The notes under the pieces were generated by a model. That model was given only the letters and a program-made list of their open reading frames with translations. It had not been told where the DNA came from and searched no databases. Positions 32,520 through 41,084 of a stretch of DNA of 43,465 nt are shown here, in pieces. The position numbers and the translations under genes were made by a program. The stretch is from Eubacterium sp. OM08-24 (GTDB lineage: Bacteria; Bacillota; Clostridia; Oscillospirales; Acutalibacteraceae), in NCBI RefSeq assembly GCF_003438075.1, contig NZ_QSTA01000014.1, forward strand, positions 1 to 43,465, written 5' to 3'. Numbering within the stretch: position 1 is the stretch's first letter; the number at the start of each line of letters is the position of its first letter.

Positions 32520-33122
32520 ATGCCTGAATATAATGTAGCTCCGCTTGAAGTATTGGTGGAGCAGTTTGAAAGAATGCCCGGTATCGGCCACAAAACAGCG
32601 CAAAGGCTTGCGTATTATGTGCTTAATCTGTCAAAAACAGATGCAGAGGCACTTGCAAAGGCTGTAACCGATGCTCACACAAAAATTCACTATTGCGCAG
32701 AGTGTTGTAACCTTACGGACAAAGAGCTCTGCCCTGTATGTGCAAACCCGACAAGGGATAAGTCAGTGATTTGTGTGGTAGAAACTCCCCGTGACGCCTC
32801 AGCAATCGAAAAAACACACGAGTACAAGGGTGTGTACCATGTTTTGCATGGCTCAATTTCTCCGCTTAACGGAATCGGCCCTGACAACATTACCATAAAA
32901 CAGCTTTTGGCAAGATTTAGCGGTGATGATGTTAAAGAGGTCATTATGGCAACGAACCCTACCGTTGAGGGCGACGCAACAGCACTTTATATTTCTAAGC
33001 TGTTAAAGCCGCTCGGCGTAAAGGTTACAAGGCTTGCCTATGGTATTCCTGTCGGCGGCGACCTTGAATATGCAGACGAATACACACTTGCAAAGGCTCT
33101 TGAAGGCAGGAGTGAAATATAA
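32520..33122 (+). CDS. recR: Recombination protein RecR
   Basis: 200 residues: an N-terminal helix-hairpin-helix ([20 protein letters not shown]), the zinc finger with C59, C62, C71 and C74 (CAEC, CPVC), then a Toprim domain ([16 protein letters not shown] and [15 protein letters not shown]). RecR works with RecO and RecF to load RecA at gaps. It starts two bases after the ybaB stop and shares one base with the smpB start. Confidence 0.98.
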   Translation: MPEYNVAPLEVLVEQFERMPGIGHKTAQRLAYYVLNLSKTDAEALAKAVTDAHTKIHYCAECCNLTDKELCPVCANPTRDKSVICVVETPRDASAIEKTHEYKGVYHVLHGSISPLNGIGPDNITIKQLLARFSGDDVKEVIMATNPTVEGDATALYISKLLKPLGVKVTRLAYGIPVGGDLEYADEYTLAKALEGRSEI

Positions 33123-33583
33123 TGGCTTCATTAAAAACAGTAGCGCAGAACAAAAAGGCACATCACGATTATTTTATTGAAGAATCTTTTGAGGCAGGCA
33201 TTGAGCTTTGCGGAACAGAGGTAAAATCAATCCGTGCAGGCAGAGTAAACCTTAAGGACAGTTGGTGCTCTATAGTTGAGGGCGAAATTTTCATAAACGG
33301 AATGCATATTTCTCCCTATGACCACGGCAATATTTTTAATCGTGACCCAATGCGTGTGCGCAAACTGCTTATGCACAAAAAAGAAATCAACCGCCTCTTT
33401 GGTATTGTAAAACAGACGGGCTATTCGCTTATACCGATAAGTCTTTATTTTAAAGACAGCAAGGTTAAAGTGCAGGTGGGTCTGTGCAAAGGTAAAAAAC
33501 TTTACGATAAGAGAGAGGATATGGCAAAACGCTCTGCAAAACGAGATATGGAGCGTGCCATTAAGGAGCAAAACAGATTTTAA
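33122..33583 (+). CDS. smpB: tmRNA-binding protein SmpB
   Basis: 153 residues, normal length. Typical segments are [59 protein letters not shown] and the basic C-terminal tail [20 protein letters not shown] that inserts in the ribosome mRNA channel during trans-translation. The ATG overlaps the recR stop by one base. No tmRNA (ssrA) gene is visible in the following gap. Confidence 0.98.
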   Translation: MASLKTVAQNKKAHHDYFIEESFEAGIELCGTEVKSIRAGRVNLKDSWCSIVEGEIFINGMHISPYDHGNIFNRDPMRVRKLLMHKKEINRLFGIVKQTGYSLIPISLYFKDSKVKVQVGLCKGKKLYDKREDMAKRSAKRDMERAIKEQNRF

Positions 33584-33607
33584 TTCTAAAAAATCTACAC
33601 AATTAAC

Positions 33608-33643
33608 ATACCGTTGCAGTTTTTCTGTAACGGTATTTATTTT
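33608..33643 (+). terminator. Terminator after smpB
   Basis: ATACCGTTGCAG (33608-33619) pairs with CTGTAACGGTAT (33625-33636), followed by TTATTTTT. Confidence 0.88.
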
Positions 33644-33676
33644 TGCGACAAAACTGTATAAAAATAACACAAATCG

Positions 33677-33705
33677 TTGACTTTTTGCGCTATTTGAATT
33701 AAAAT
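33677..33705 (+). promoter_or_regulatory. Promoter of the GtrA/flavoprotein/glycosyltransferase operon
   Basis: TTGACT (33677-33682), 17 bases, TAAAAT (33700-33705), ~60 bases before ATG 33765. Confidence 0.65.
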
Positions 33706-33764
33706 AATATAAATAGCTTAGTGCGTAAAAATACAGCGTTATTGCGTTGTGAAAGGAACTATTT

Positions 33765-34262
33765 ATGAAGTTTAAAAACCTGTTTGTCGGTGATACCGAC
33801 AATACTTTTATTCAGTTTTTCAGGTATTGCTTTGTAGGCGGTTTTGCCTTTGTTGTTGATTTTGGCGTAATGACATTATTAACCGAGGTGTTCTCGGTTT
33901 ACCCTGTTGTATCGTCGACAATTTCATTCATTGCCGGACTTGTGGTAAACTACCTGCTCAGTACATTTTGGATATTTAAAAATTCAAAAATAAAAAACAG
34001 ATTTGCGGAATTTCTTGCCTTTGCACTTATCGGTGTAATCGGTCTCGGAATTAATGCCGCAATTATCTGGCTTTTCCAAAATCCGCTTGCGACAGGTCTT
34101 GTGTTTGGCGGTGAATCTGCTGTGGTAAACGGCGAAACAAAGTATTTCTGGCTTTGGGGTATTCAGTATTACCACATCGGCAAGATAGTTTCTACTGTAG
34201 TTGTATTTTTATGGAACTTCTGCGGCAGAAAATTTATTTTATTTGATAAGAGCAAAAAATAA
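33765..34262 (+). CDS. GtrA family membrane protein
   Basis: 165 residues with four spans in the GtrA pattern: FFRYCFVGGFAFVVDFGVMT, then ISFIAGLVVNYLLSTFWIF, FLAFALIGVIGLGINAAII and a last span before NFCGRKFILF. GtrA proteins are thought to flip polyprenyl-phosphate-linked sugars across the membrane, best known in O-antigen glucosylation. The next two genes, a flavoprotein and a GT39-like transferase, fit a pathway that makes, flips and transfers a lipid-linked sugar. An extra loop (NGETKYFWLWGIQYYH) before the last span is longer than usual. Confidence 0.92.
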   Translation: MKFKNLFVGDTDNTFIQFFRYCFVGGFAFVVDFGVMTLLTEVFSVYPVVSSTISFIAGLVVNYLLSTFWIFKNSKIKNRFAEFLAFALIGVIGLGINAAIIWLFQNPLATGLVFGGESAVVNGETKYFWLWGIQYYHIGKIVSTVVVFLWNFCGRKFILFDKSKK

Positions 34263-34289
34263 TTTTGTTACAGATAGAGAGGAAATATA

Positions 34290-35849
34290 ATGAAAAAAGT
34301 AATTATTATCGGAGCGGGCCCTGCAGGTATCACAGCGGCAAATGAGCTTTTAAAGGATACAAAAGGCGAATATGATGTTACAATTCTTGAGGAAACAGAG
34401 CGTATAGGCGGTATTTCTCAAACGGTACGCTACAACGGCAACCGTATGGACATCGGCGGTCACCGCTTTTTCTCAAAGAGCGACGAGGTAATGAATTGGT
34501 GGAGCGAGCTTATGCCTGTACAGGGCAAGCCGTCTTTTGACGATAAAATTCTCGGCAGAGAAAAGCCGCTGGTTGAAAACGGCCCTGACCCCGAAAAGGA
34601 CGACAAGGTTATTCTTGTGCGTGACAGAGTTTCAAGAATTTACTATAACAAGCACTTCTTTGATTACCCCGTTACAATGTCGGCGGCAACAATTAAAAAT
34701 ATGGGCTTTCTCACCACAATGAAAGCAGGTTTCAGCTATCTTAAATCCGTAATGTTCAAAAAGCCCGAAGATTCTCTTGAGAATTTCTACATTAACCGTT
34801 TCGGTAAGGTACTTTATTCAATGTTTTTTGAGGGCTATACAGAAAAGCTGTGGGGCAGACACCCAAGCGAGATTTCGGCAGACTGGGGTTCACAGCGTGT
34901 AAAGGGACTTTCAATCAGAGCCGTATTAAAGGATATGTTCTCAAAGGCATTCGGCGGCAAAAAATCATCAAAAGAGGTGGAAACCTCGCTTATTGAGCAG
35001 TTCTGGTACCCAAAGTACGGTCCGGGACAGCTTTGGGAGATTGCAACCGACAGAGCGATTGAAAGAGGCGCAAAACTTCTTAAAAATCATAGTGTAAAGA
35101 ATATTGTATGCAAAGACGGCAAGATTACAGCCGTTATTTGCAATACTCCCGAAGGCGAAAGGACTATTGAGGGCGATATTTTTGTATCGTCAATGCCTGT
35201 TAAAGACCTTGTTGCAGGTATGACAGGCGATGAGCCTTCAAAGGAGATTAAGTATATTGCAGAGAATCTTCCTTACAGAGATTTTGTTACGGTCGGACTT
35301 CTTGTTAATAAACTTAACCTTAAGAATGAAACCAAGATGAAAACTCTTAACAATATCGTACCCGATTGCTGGATTTATGTTCAGGAAACCAGCGTAAAAC
35401 TCGGCAGAATTCAGATTTTCAACAACTGGTCGCCGTATATGGTGGAAGACCCGGAAAATACAGTATGGATCGGACTTGAATATTTCTGCGCCGAGGGAGA
35501 CGATTTCTGGAATTTAAGCGATGAAGAGTGCATTAAGCTTGCTACAAAAGAACTTGAATCAATGGGCGTTATCAGTTCAAGCGAAGTTCTCGACTCTCAC
35601 CGTGAGAAAATCAAAAAGGCTTATCCCGCTTATTTTGATACTTATGCTCAAATGGACGAGCTTATCAAGTATCTTGATACATACACAAACCTTTACTGCG
35701 TCGGCAGAAACGGTCAGCATCGTTACAATAATATGGACCACTCTATGCTTACCGCTATTCGTGCCGCTGAGGCTATAAAGGCAGGCAAAACAGACAAGGG
35801 CACAATTTGGAATGTAAATACCGAAAAAGAATACCACGAAACAAAGTAA
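34290..35849 (+). CDS. FAD-dependent oxidoreductase, UDP-galactopyranose mutase/PPO-like
   Basis: 519 residues. The N-terminal FAD site is [17 protein letters not shown] (GxGxxG at 8-13), followed by the acidic ribose contact in [11 protein letters not shown]. Then comes [17 protein letters not shown], like the GGHxF segment in UDP-galactopyranose mutase relatives. The C-terminus closes the FAD pocket with [18 protein letters not shown]. In this neighbourhood a sugar-nucleotide mutase or dehydrogenase is plausible, but the substrate cannot be read. It is 27 bases after gtrA and 20 before the transferase. It is longer than typical Glf (~370-390). Confidence 0.85.
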   Translation: MKKVIIIGAGPAGITAANELLKDTKGEYDVTILEETERIGGISQTVRYNGNRMDIGGHRFFSKSDEVMNWWSELMPVQGKPSFDDKILGREKPLVENGPDPEKDDKVILVRDRVSRIYYNKHFFDYPVTMSAATIKNMGFLTTMKAGFSYLKSVMFKKPEDSLENFYINRFGKVLYSMFFEGYTEKLWGRHPSEISADWGSQRVKGLSIRAVLKDMFSKAFGGKKSSKEVETSLIEQFWYPKYGPGQLWEIATDRAIERGAKLLKNHSVKNIVCKDGKITAVICNTPEGERTIEGDIFVSSMPVKDLVAGMTGDEPSKEIKYIAENLPYRDFVTVGLLVNKLNLKNETKMKTLNNIVPDCWIYVQETSVKLGRIQIFNNWSPYMVEDPENTVWIGLEYFCAEGDDFWNLSDEECIKLATKELESMGVISSSEVLDSHREKIKKAYPAYFDTYAQMDELIKYLDTYTNLYCVGRNGQHRYNNMDHSMLTAIRAAEAIKAGKTDKGTIWNVNTEKEYHETK

Positions 35850-35869
35850 TCGGTTTTGGAGGTAATCTG

Positions 35870-37639
35870 ATGGAATTTAAACCTAACCATTTGGTGCAGG
35901 ATGAGCACAGCCTTGTAAAAAGGGAAAATCATCCTTGCAACGGTTTTATAAAATTTGTAACTTCACATCCGTACATTGCGGTTGCAATATTGTGCCTTGC
36001 AAGCACGTTTATTACAACGAGCACATCATTCGGAAGTCTTTTGCCGATATTTGCGATTGTTCCTATGCTCGTTGTATTATTTGCGGGAGTTCCTGTCGGA
36101 ATTTATTTCAGTTCAAAAAACACAATCGATGACGACAGCAGAAAAAAGATGGCTTTGTTTATGTCTGTCGCCTCATTTGCAGGTGCGATAGGGCTGTTTT
36201 TAATAATACTTATGAAAGGCTCAACGGCTTTTCATATTCTGAATTACGGTTTGCTTGTGTCGGCGCTTGTGCTTATTTACCTTGCCTGTACAGACAGACT
36301 GACGGATAAGGCTTTTGTGGTTGTAATTTTTGCACTCGGCTTTGTGTTAAGGCTTGCCTATGTGCTTTATACCGATATTTCGGTAAGACAACACGATGTC
36401 GGAAATTTCGATATGGAAATAGGTCATTGCGGATATATAAGATATTTTTACGAAAACTTTAATCTGCCTGATTTTGATGTAAGAAATTACTGGCAGTTCT
36501 ATCATCCTCCGTTCCACCATATTATAGCGGCATTATGGATGCGTTTGCAGACATTTTTAGGTATAGATTACTATGCTGCGGGCGAAAATGTGCAGATTCT
36601 CACACTTTTCTATTCATCAATCTGTATGGTCCTTTCATATAAGATTTTCAGACAATTGGGTTTGAAAGGCAGAGGTCTTGTATGTGCAGTCGCAATAGTG
36701 GCTTTCTGCCCCACTTTCTACATAATGGCAGGCAGCGTAAACAACGATATTCTTTCGATTGCCTTTATGCTTGCGGCTGTTTTAAATACGCTTTATTGGT
36801 ATAAAAATCCGACTTTCCCGAGAATTATGGCAATTTCTCTTTGTGTTGGCTTGGGAATGATGACAAAGCTTTCCGTATGGATGGTAGCACCTGCAATTGC
36901 GTTTGTATTTTTATATGTTTTCTTTAAGAATTTAAAGGACTTTAAAAAGTACCTCGTTCAATTTCTGTGCTTTGGCGTTGTGTGTGCACCTCTTGCACTG
37001 TGGTGGCAGGTAAGAAATCTTTTGAAATTCGGAGTACCGCTTACCTATGTGCCGGCACTTTCAATTACAAGCGACCAGTATATCGGAAATTTGCCGTATG
37101 CAAAAAGACTGTTTGACTTCGGTTTAAATCAGTATGCAAATGTAGGCGATCAGTTTGTCACCTACGGTGCGTCATATAATGAGTACAACCCGCTTGTGGC
37201 ATTGTTCAAGACATCAATGTTTGACGAACTTATAAATACAAACAATTATCCGAAAATTGCAGGGTTTAACATTATTTTGTTCTGGTCTGCGGTTATTATC
37301 GGAATATTCGGATTTGCGGCAATGATTTATGCTTTTTGTAAAAGGAAAAATTCAGCCCTTAACAATGCGCATAAAATATTTATTGCTTTGATATATGCAG
37401 TATTCTTTGTATCATATTATATTTTCTGTTTCCAATTCCCATTTGTATGTACAGAAAACATAAGATATGCAGTACCGCTTATAATACTCGGAGCATTCTT
37501 TACGGGACTTGCGGTGCAGTGTTTAGGCAAAGCTTCAGACAAAAAATATAAATCTGTTGCAAGAGGAGCAATTTACACTCTTGTAACGGTATTCAGCGTT
37601 TCTTCTGTACTTGTTTATTATATAGTAGGAATGCCGTAA
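35870..37639 (+). CDS. Membrane glycosyltransferase, GT39/ArnT-like
   Basis: 589 residues from ATG 35870, after GGAGG; the in-frame start at 35807 overlaps the previous gene and is rejected. About 11-13 spans. The first outer loop holds YTDISVRQHDVGNFDMEIGH and later WQFYHPPFHHIIAALWMRL, the acidic and His/Pro pattern seen in polyprenyl-phosphate-sugar transferases (PMT_2 group). These use a lipid-linked sugar outside the membrane to glycosylate a protein or polymer. Third gene of the operon with GtrA and the flavoprotein, followed by a terminator. Confidence 0.85.
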   Translation: MEFKPNHLVQDEHSLVKRENHPCNGFIKFVTSHPYIAVAILCLASTFITTSTSFGSLLPIFAIVPMLVVLFAGVPVGIYFSSKNTIDDDSRKKMALFMSVASFAGAIGLFLIILMKGSTAFHILNYGLLVSALVLIYLACTDRLTDKAFVVVIFALGFVLRLAYVLYTDISVRQHDVGNFDMEIGHCGYIRYFYENFNLPDFDVRNYWQFYHPPFHHIIAALWMRLQTFLGIDYYAAGENVQILTLFYSSICMVLSYKIFRQLGLKGRGLVCAVAIVAFCPTFYIMAGSVNNDILSIAFMLAAVLNTLYWYKNPTFPRIMAISLCVGLGMMTKLSVWMVAPAIAFVFLYVFFKNLKDFKKYLVQFLCFGVVCAPLALWWQVRNLLKFGVPLTYVPALSITSDQYIGNLPYAKRLFDFGLNQYANVGDQFVTYGASYNEYNPLVALFKTSMFDELINTNNYPKIAGFNIILFWSAVIIGIFGFAAMIYAFCKRKNSALNNAHKIFIALIYAVFFVSYYIFCFQFPFVCTENIRYAVPLIILGAFFTGLAVQCLGKASDKKYKSVARGAIYTLVTVFSVSSVLVYYIVGMP

Positions 37640-37645
37640 CAGTAT

Positions 37646-37670
37646 AAAAGCTCTCTTTTGAGGGCTTTTT
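37646..37670 (+). terminator. Terminator of the GtrA operon
   Basis: AAAAGCTCTC (37646-37655), loop TTTT, GAGGGCTTTT (37660-37669) with one G-T pair, followed by T. Confidence 0.85.
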
Positions 37671-37722
37671 GATTTGTAACGGATTTGTAACTTCAATAAA
37701 CAGAGATTTTACCGAGTATGTA

Positions 37723-37751
37723 TTGATTTTCATATTTAATTGGTGTATGAT
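37723..37751 (+). promoter_or_regulatory. Promoter of trkA-trkH
   Basis: TTGATT (37723-37728), 17 bases, TATGAT (37746-37751). Downstream, AATTGACA and TGTCCAATT form an imperfect inverted repeat (37765-37786) before the ribosome binding site GAGGT. Confidence 0.5.
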
Positions 37752-37805
37752 TAGTTAGAATTATAATTGACATATTTTGTCCAATTAATTTTATGAGGTA
37801 ATAAT

Positions 37806-39161
37806 ATGAGGATAGTAATTGTCGGATGCGGTAAAGTCGGCACATCTATAGCGTCCCAGCTTAATGCGGAGGGGCACGACATTGTTGTAGTGGATATTGA
37901 CCGCAACGCTGTGCAAAATCTTTCTAATTCCCTTGATGTTATGGGAATAGAGGGTAACGGTGCATCGTATGAGGTGCTTGCGGAGGCAGGGGCGGAAAAG
38001 GCTGACCTTGTTATTGCGGCGGCGGCTCTCGATGAAGTAAATCTTTATACCTGCCTTATGGCAAAAGCTGCGGGTACAACACACACTATAGCAAGAGTAA
38101 GAAATCCGCAATATGCGGCGGATATTCACCGTGTTAAAGATACTCTCGGTCTTTCAATGTCTATCAATCCGGAGCTTACGGCGGCAAAAGAAATGAGCAG
38201 ACTTCTCAGATTTTCGGGTGCTCTTGAAATCGACACTTTTTCCAGAGGCTCGGTTGAACTTATAAAAGTCGCTCTTCCCGAGAATTCTTCAATAGCGAAT
38301 AAAAAGATAAGCCAGATTGATATTTTAAAAGGTAAAGTCAGAATTTGCCTTGTCGAAAGAGGTGACGAGGTATTTATTCCTAACGGTGACTTTGTGCTGC
38401 TTGGTGGTGACAGAATTTCTGTTGCGTCAAAGGCCGATGTGGCGGCAAAATTCTTTAAGCGTATCAGCGTATCAATCGGTAAAAGCCGAGATGTGATTTT
38501 GCTTGGTGGAGGTAAGATTTCGTTCTATCTTGCAAAAAACCTTATTGCTTCGGGTGCAAGCGTAAAAATTATTGAAAAAAATTCTGATCGCTGTTGGGAA
38601 CTTACAAACATACTTCCCGAGGCCGTTGTTATTCAAGGTGACTGTATGGATCAGGATCTTCTCTTAAGCGAAGGTGTTGAACACGCCGACGGTGTGGCTG
38701 CACTTATGGACTATGATGAAGAGAATATCCTTATTTCTCTTTATATTCAGAGCGTGTCAAAGGCAAAGGTTATTACTAAGGTAAATAATACTTCTTTTGA
38801 CTCTATTCTTCACGGCTTGAAAATAAAAACAATTATTCACCCTAAAAATCTTACGGGCGAGTATATTGCAAGTTATATCCGTGCAATGCAGAATTCACTC
38901 GGCAGTAATGTAGAAACATTGTACAAACTCAATGATGACGCTGTAGAGGCGCTTGAATTCAGAGTGCGCAGTACATCAAGAGTAACGGGTATTCCTTTGC
39001 AGGAACTTAATTTAAAAGATAACTTGCAGGTTATCAGCATTAATCGTCACGGAAAAATTATACTTCCGCAAGGCAGCGATAAAATTATGTGTGACGATAC
39101 CGTAGTTGTAATTACTAAGCATAAAGGCCTTAGCGACCTTGATGATATTTTAAAGCATTGA
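37806..39161 (+). CDS. trkA: Trk potassium transporter regulatory subunit TrkA
   Basis: 451 residues with two RCK units in one chain. The first Rossmann site is VIVGCGKVGTSIASQL and the second is VILLGGGKISFYLAKNL; each is followed by a TrkA-C domain. The double layout separates it from the single-unit KtrA at 22640. TrkA binds NAD(H)/ATP and gates TrkH; c-di-AMP is a possible ligand at the C-terminal domains. It is co-transcribed with trkH 12 bases downstream. Confidence 0.96.
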   Translation: MRIVIVGCGKVGTSIASQLNAEGHDIVVVDIDRNAVQNLSNSLDVMGIEGNGASYEVLAEAGAEKADLVIAAAALDEVNLYTCLMAKAAGTTHTIARVRNPQYAADIHRVKDTLGLSMSINPELTAAKEMSRLLRFSGALEIDTFSRGSVELIKVALPENSSIANKKISQIDILKGKVRICLVERGDEVFIPNGDFVLLGGDRISVASKADVAAKFFKRISVSIGKSRDVILLGGGKISFYLAKNLIASGASVKIIEKNSDRCWELTNILPEAVVIQGDCMDQDLLLSEGVEHADGVAALMDYDEENILISLYIQSVSKAKVITKVNNTSFDSILHGLKIKTIIHPKNLTGEYIASYIRAMQNSLGSNVETLYKLNDDAVEALEFRVRSTSRVTGIPLQELNLKDNLQVISINRHGKIILPQGSDKIMCDDTVVVITKHKGLSDLDDILKH

Positions 39162-39173
39162 GGTTAAATAACT

Positions 39174-40619
39174 ATGAATAAACGAAGTATTATTTATATT
39201 TTGGGTTGGGTGCTTATAGTTGATGCCGTTGCAATGCAGATAGGCACAATTACATCTTTAATTTACGGTGAAAAAGAGGCGTGGTATTTTGTGCTTACCG
39301 GTGTTGTAAGCGCAATACTCGGTGTACTTGCTATAAAGGTTAAAAAGCCTAAAAATATGGTGCTTTACCAAAAAGCAGGTTTTGCATCAACGGCGCTTAG
39401 TTGGATTTTGCTTTCGCTTGTAGGCTGTATGCCGTTTTGGCTTAGCGGAGAAATCCCGTCTTTTATAGATGCTTTTTACGAAACCGTATCGGGCATCACT
39501 ACAACCGGCGCAACAATTCTCAATGATGTAGAGGCGCTTAGCAAAGGTATGCTTATGTGGAGAAGTTTTCTTCACTGGTTAGGCGGTATGGGTGTTATCG
39601 TCTTTTTGCTCGCAATAATCCCTAAACTCGGCGGACAGCAGAATATTTTTCTTATGAAAGCAGAAAGCCCCGGTCCGATTATCGGCAAGGCAGTGCCACG
39701 AATGAGAAATTATGCCACTATGCTCTACGGCATTTATATTACTCTTACCGCACTTGAGTTTATTTTGCTATTGTTTGGCGGACTTAATGTATTTGAGGCG
39801 ATAAACACGAGCTTTTCAACCGCAGGTACAGGCGGTTTCGGTATTTACAACAGCAACGCAGCGGCTTTTGACAGCTACTATGTGCAAATGGTAATCGCTG
39901 TATTTATGCTTTTGTTCGGTGTGAATTTCTCAGTTTATCTTTGCCTTATCGCAAGAAAATTTAAGCAGTCGCTTAAATTTGAGGAATTGTGGATATACCT
40001 CGGAATAGTAGCGGTTTCAACTGCAATTATTGCGTTTAATATCAGCTCTATTTACAAGCCGTATGACGCTTTTCATCAGAGCTTTTTCTATGTGACCTCT
40101 ATTATTTCAACAACAGGTTTTGGACTTACAGATGTGAACAAATGGCCTGAACTTTCCAAAACCATTATTATAATTCTTACATTCATAGGTGCGTCGGCAG
40201 GCAGTACGGGCGGCGGATTTAAAATTTCCCGTATTATCCTGCTTTTTAAGGAGGTAAGAAAGGAATTTTCTCTCCTTGTACACCCACGAAATGTTAAACT
40301 CGTAAAAATGGACGGCAAGGCAGTAAATCACGATATTATGCGTACCACTTCAATGTATTTGGTGCTTTATATAGGTGTGTTTGCCATTAGCTTTTTGCTT
40401 GTTTCCATAGACAATATGGACTTTACAACAAGTTTTACGGCGGTAGCGGCAAATCTTAACAATACGGGCCCGGGCCTTGGTGCTGTTGGCCCTGTAGGAA
40501 ATTATGCCGATTTCAGCATTTTGTCAAAGATAGTATTTATTTTCGATATGCTGGCAGGCAGACTTGAGATTTACCCGCTCTTGCTCCTTTTTGCACCGTC
40601 TGCATGGAAAAAATCGTAA
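39174..40619 (+). CDS. trkH: Trk potassium channel subunit TrkH
   Basis: 481 residues with an extra N-terminal hairpin of two spans, then four pore repeats: VSGITTTGATIL, TSFSTAGTGGFG, SIISTTGFGLTD and AVAANLNNTGPGLG. The gating loop GASAGSTGGGFKISR follows the third pore. Length and N-terminus fit TrkH rather than KtrB. Pairs with the TrkA gene just upstream to give the second potassium system in this window. The stop is followed by a terminator-like hairpin that overlaps the next gene's ribosome binding site. Confidence 0.96.
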   Translation: MNKRSIIYILGWVLIVDAVAMQIGTITSLIYGEKEAWYFVLTGVVSAILGVLAIKVKKPKNMVLYQKAGFASTALSWILLSLVGCMPFWLSGEIPSFIDAFYETVSGITTTGATILNDVEALSKGMLMWRSFLHWLGGMGVIVFLLAIIPKLGGQQNIFLMKAESPGPIIGKAVPRMRNYATMLYGIYITLTALEFILLLFGGLNVFEAINTSFSTAGTGGFGIYNSNAAAFDSYYVQMVIAVFMLLFGVNFSVYLCLIARKFKQSLKFEELWIYLGIVAVSTAIIAFNISSIYKPYDAFHQSFFYVTSIISTTGFGLTDVNKWPELSKTIIIILTFIGASAGSTGGGFKISRIILLFKEVRKEFSLLVHPRNVKLVKMDGKAVNHDIMRTTSMYLVLYIGVFAISFLLVSIDNMDFTTSFTAVAANLNNTGPGLGAVGPVGNYADFSILSKIVFIFDMLAGRLEIYPLLLLFAPSAWKKS

Positions 40620-40627
40620 TATTTAAC

Positions 40628-40664
40628 CACCTCACAGCAAATAATAGTTGTGAGGTGATTTTTT
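40628..40664 (+). promoter_or_regulatory. Terminator-like hairpin overlapping the ribosome binding site of the DUF5658-like gene
   Basis: CACCTCACA (40628-40636) pairs perfectly with TGTGAGGTG (40649-40657), followed by T6 (40659-40664) and the ATG at 40666. The 3' arm carries GAGGTG, the only Shine-Dalgarno for the next gene. Confidence 0.8.
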
Positions 40665-40665
40665 A

Positions 40666-41043
40666 ATGTCAGAGGCAATTAACATAGCCGCCCAAAAGAC
40701 AGCAAAGCAAAAAAGGATAAAATTTACATTTTATCAGAAAATATTTTTTCTGTATTTTTTAAATATTACAGATTGGATATGCACCGAGGCTTTGCTTGCA
40801 AGCGGATGTTTTGCAGAGGCAAATCCTGTAATGCAGCCTGTACTGAATAATTTTTGGCAAACCGTCATAATTAAAGGAGTGATTCCTCTTGCGGTCATTT
40901 TGGTGTGCTGTCTGGTGAATAAATGGGCAAATGCAGGCGACAGTCGTGTAATAAACATAATGCTGTATGTGGGCATTTCTATATACATGCTCGTAAATCT
41001 TTGGCATATTTTCAATTTTGTATTGCTCTTTTTCGTATTTTAA
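40666..41043 (+). CDS. Small membrane protein, DUF5658-like
   Basis: 125 residues. After a basic N-terminus there are about three spans (roughly 27-45, 64-84 and 93-123). The segment LNITDWICTEALLASGCFAEANPVM has the N-x-x-D and EANP words typical of DUF5658 membrane proteins, whose function is unknown. It starts just after the trkH terminator-like hairpin, whose 3' arm forms its ribosome binding site. This may be a way to couple its low expression to read-through from trkH. Confidence 0.78.
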   Translation: MSEAINIAAQKTAKQKRIKFTFYQKIFFLYFLNITDWICTEALLASGCFAEANPVMQPVLNNFWQTVIIKGVIPLAVILVCCLVNKWANAGDSRVINIMLYVGISIYMLVNLWHIFNFVLLFFVF

Positions 41044-41084
41044 TGTAAAATAATAAAGTATGAGTAAAAATGGAGGTGTTGTTT

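Noticed and set aside
33584..33764. tmRNA gene next to smpB
   Set aside because: The 180-bp gap holds a terminator and a promoter; no tRNA-like ends or tag reading frame.
33227..33802. 191-codon minus-strand ORF over smpB
   Set aside because: Antisense to smpB, and it crosses the smpB terminator and the gtrA promoter.
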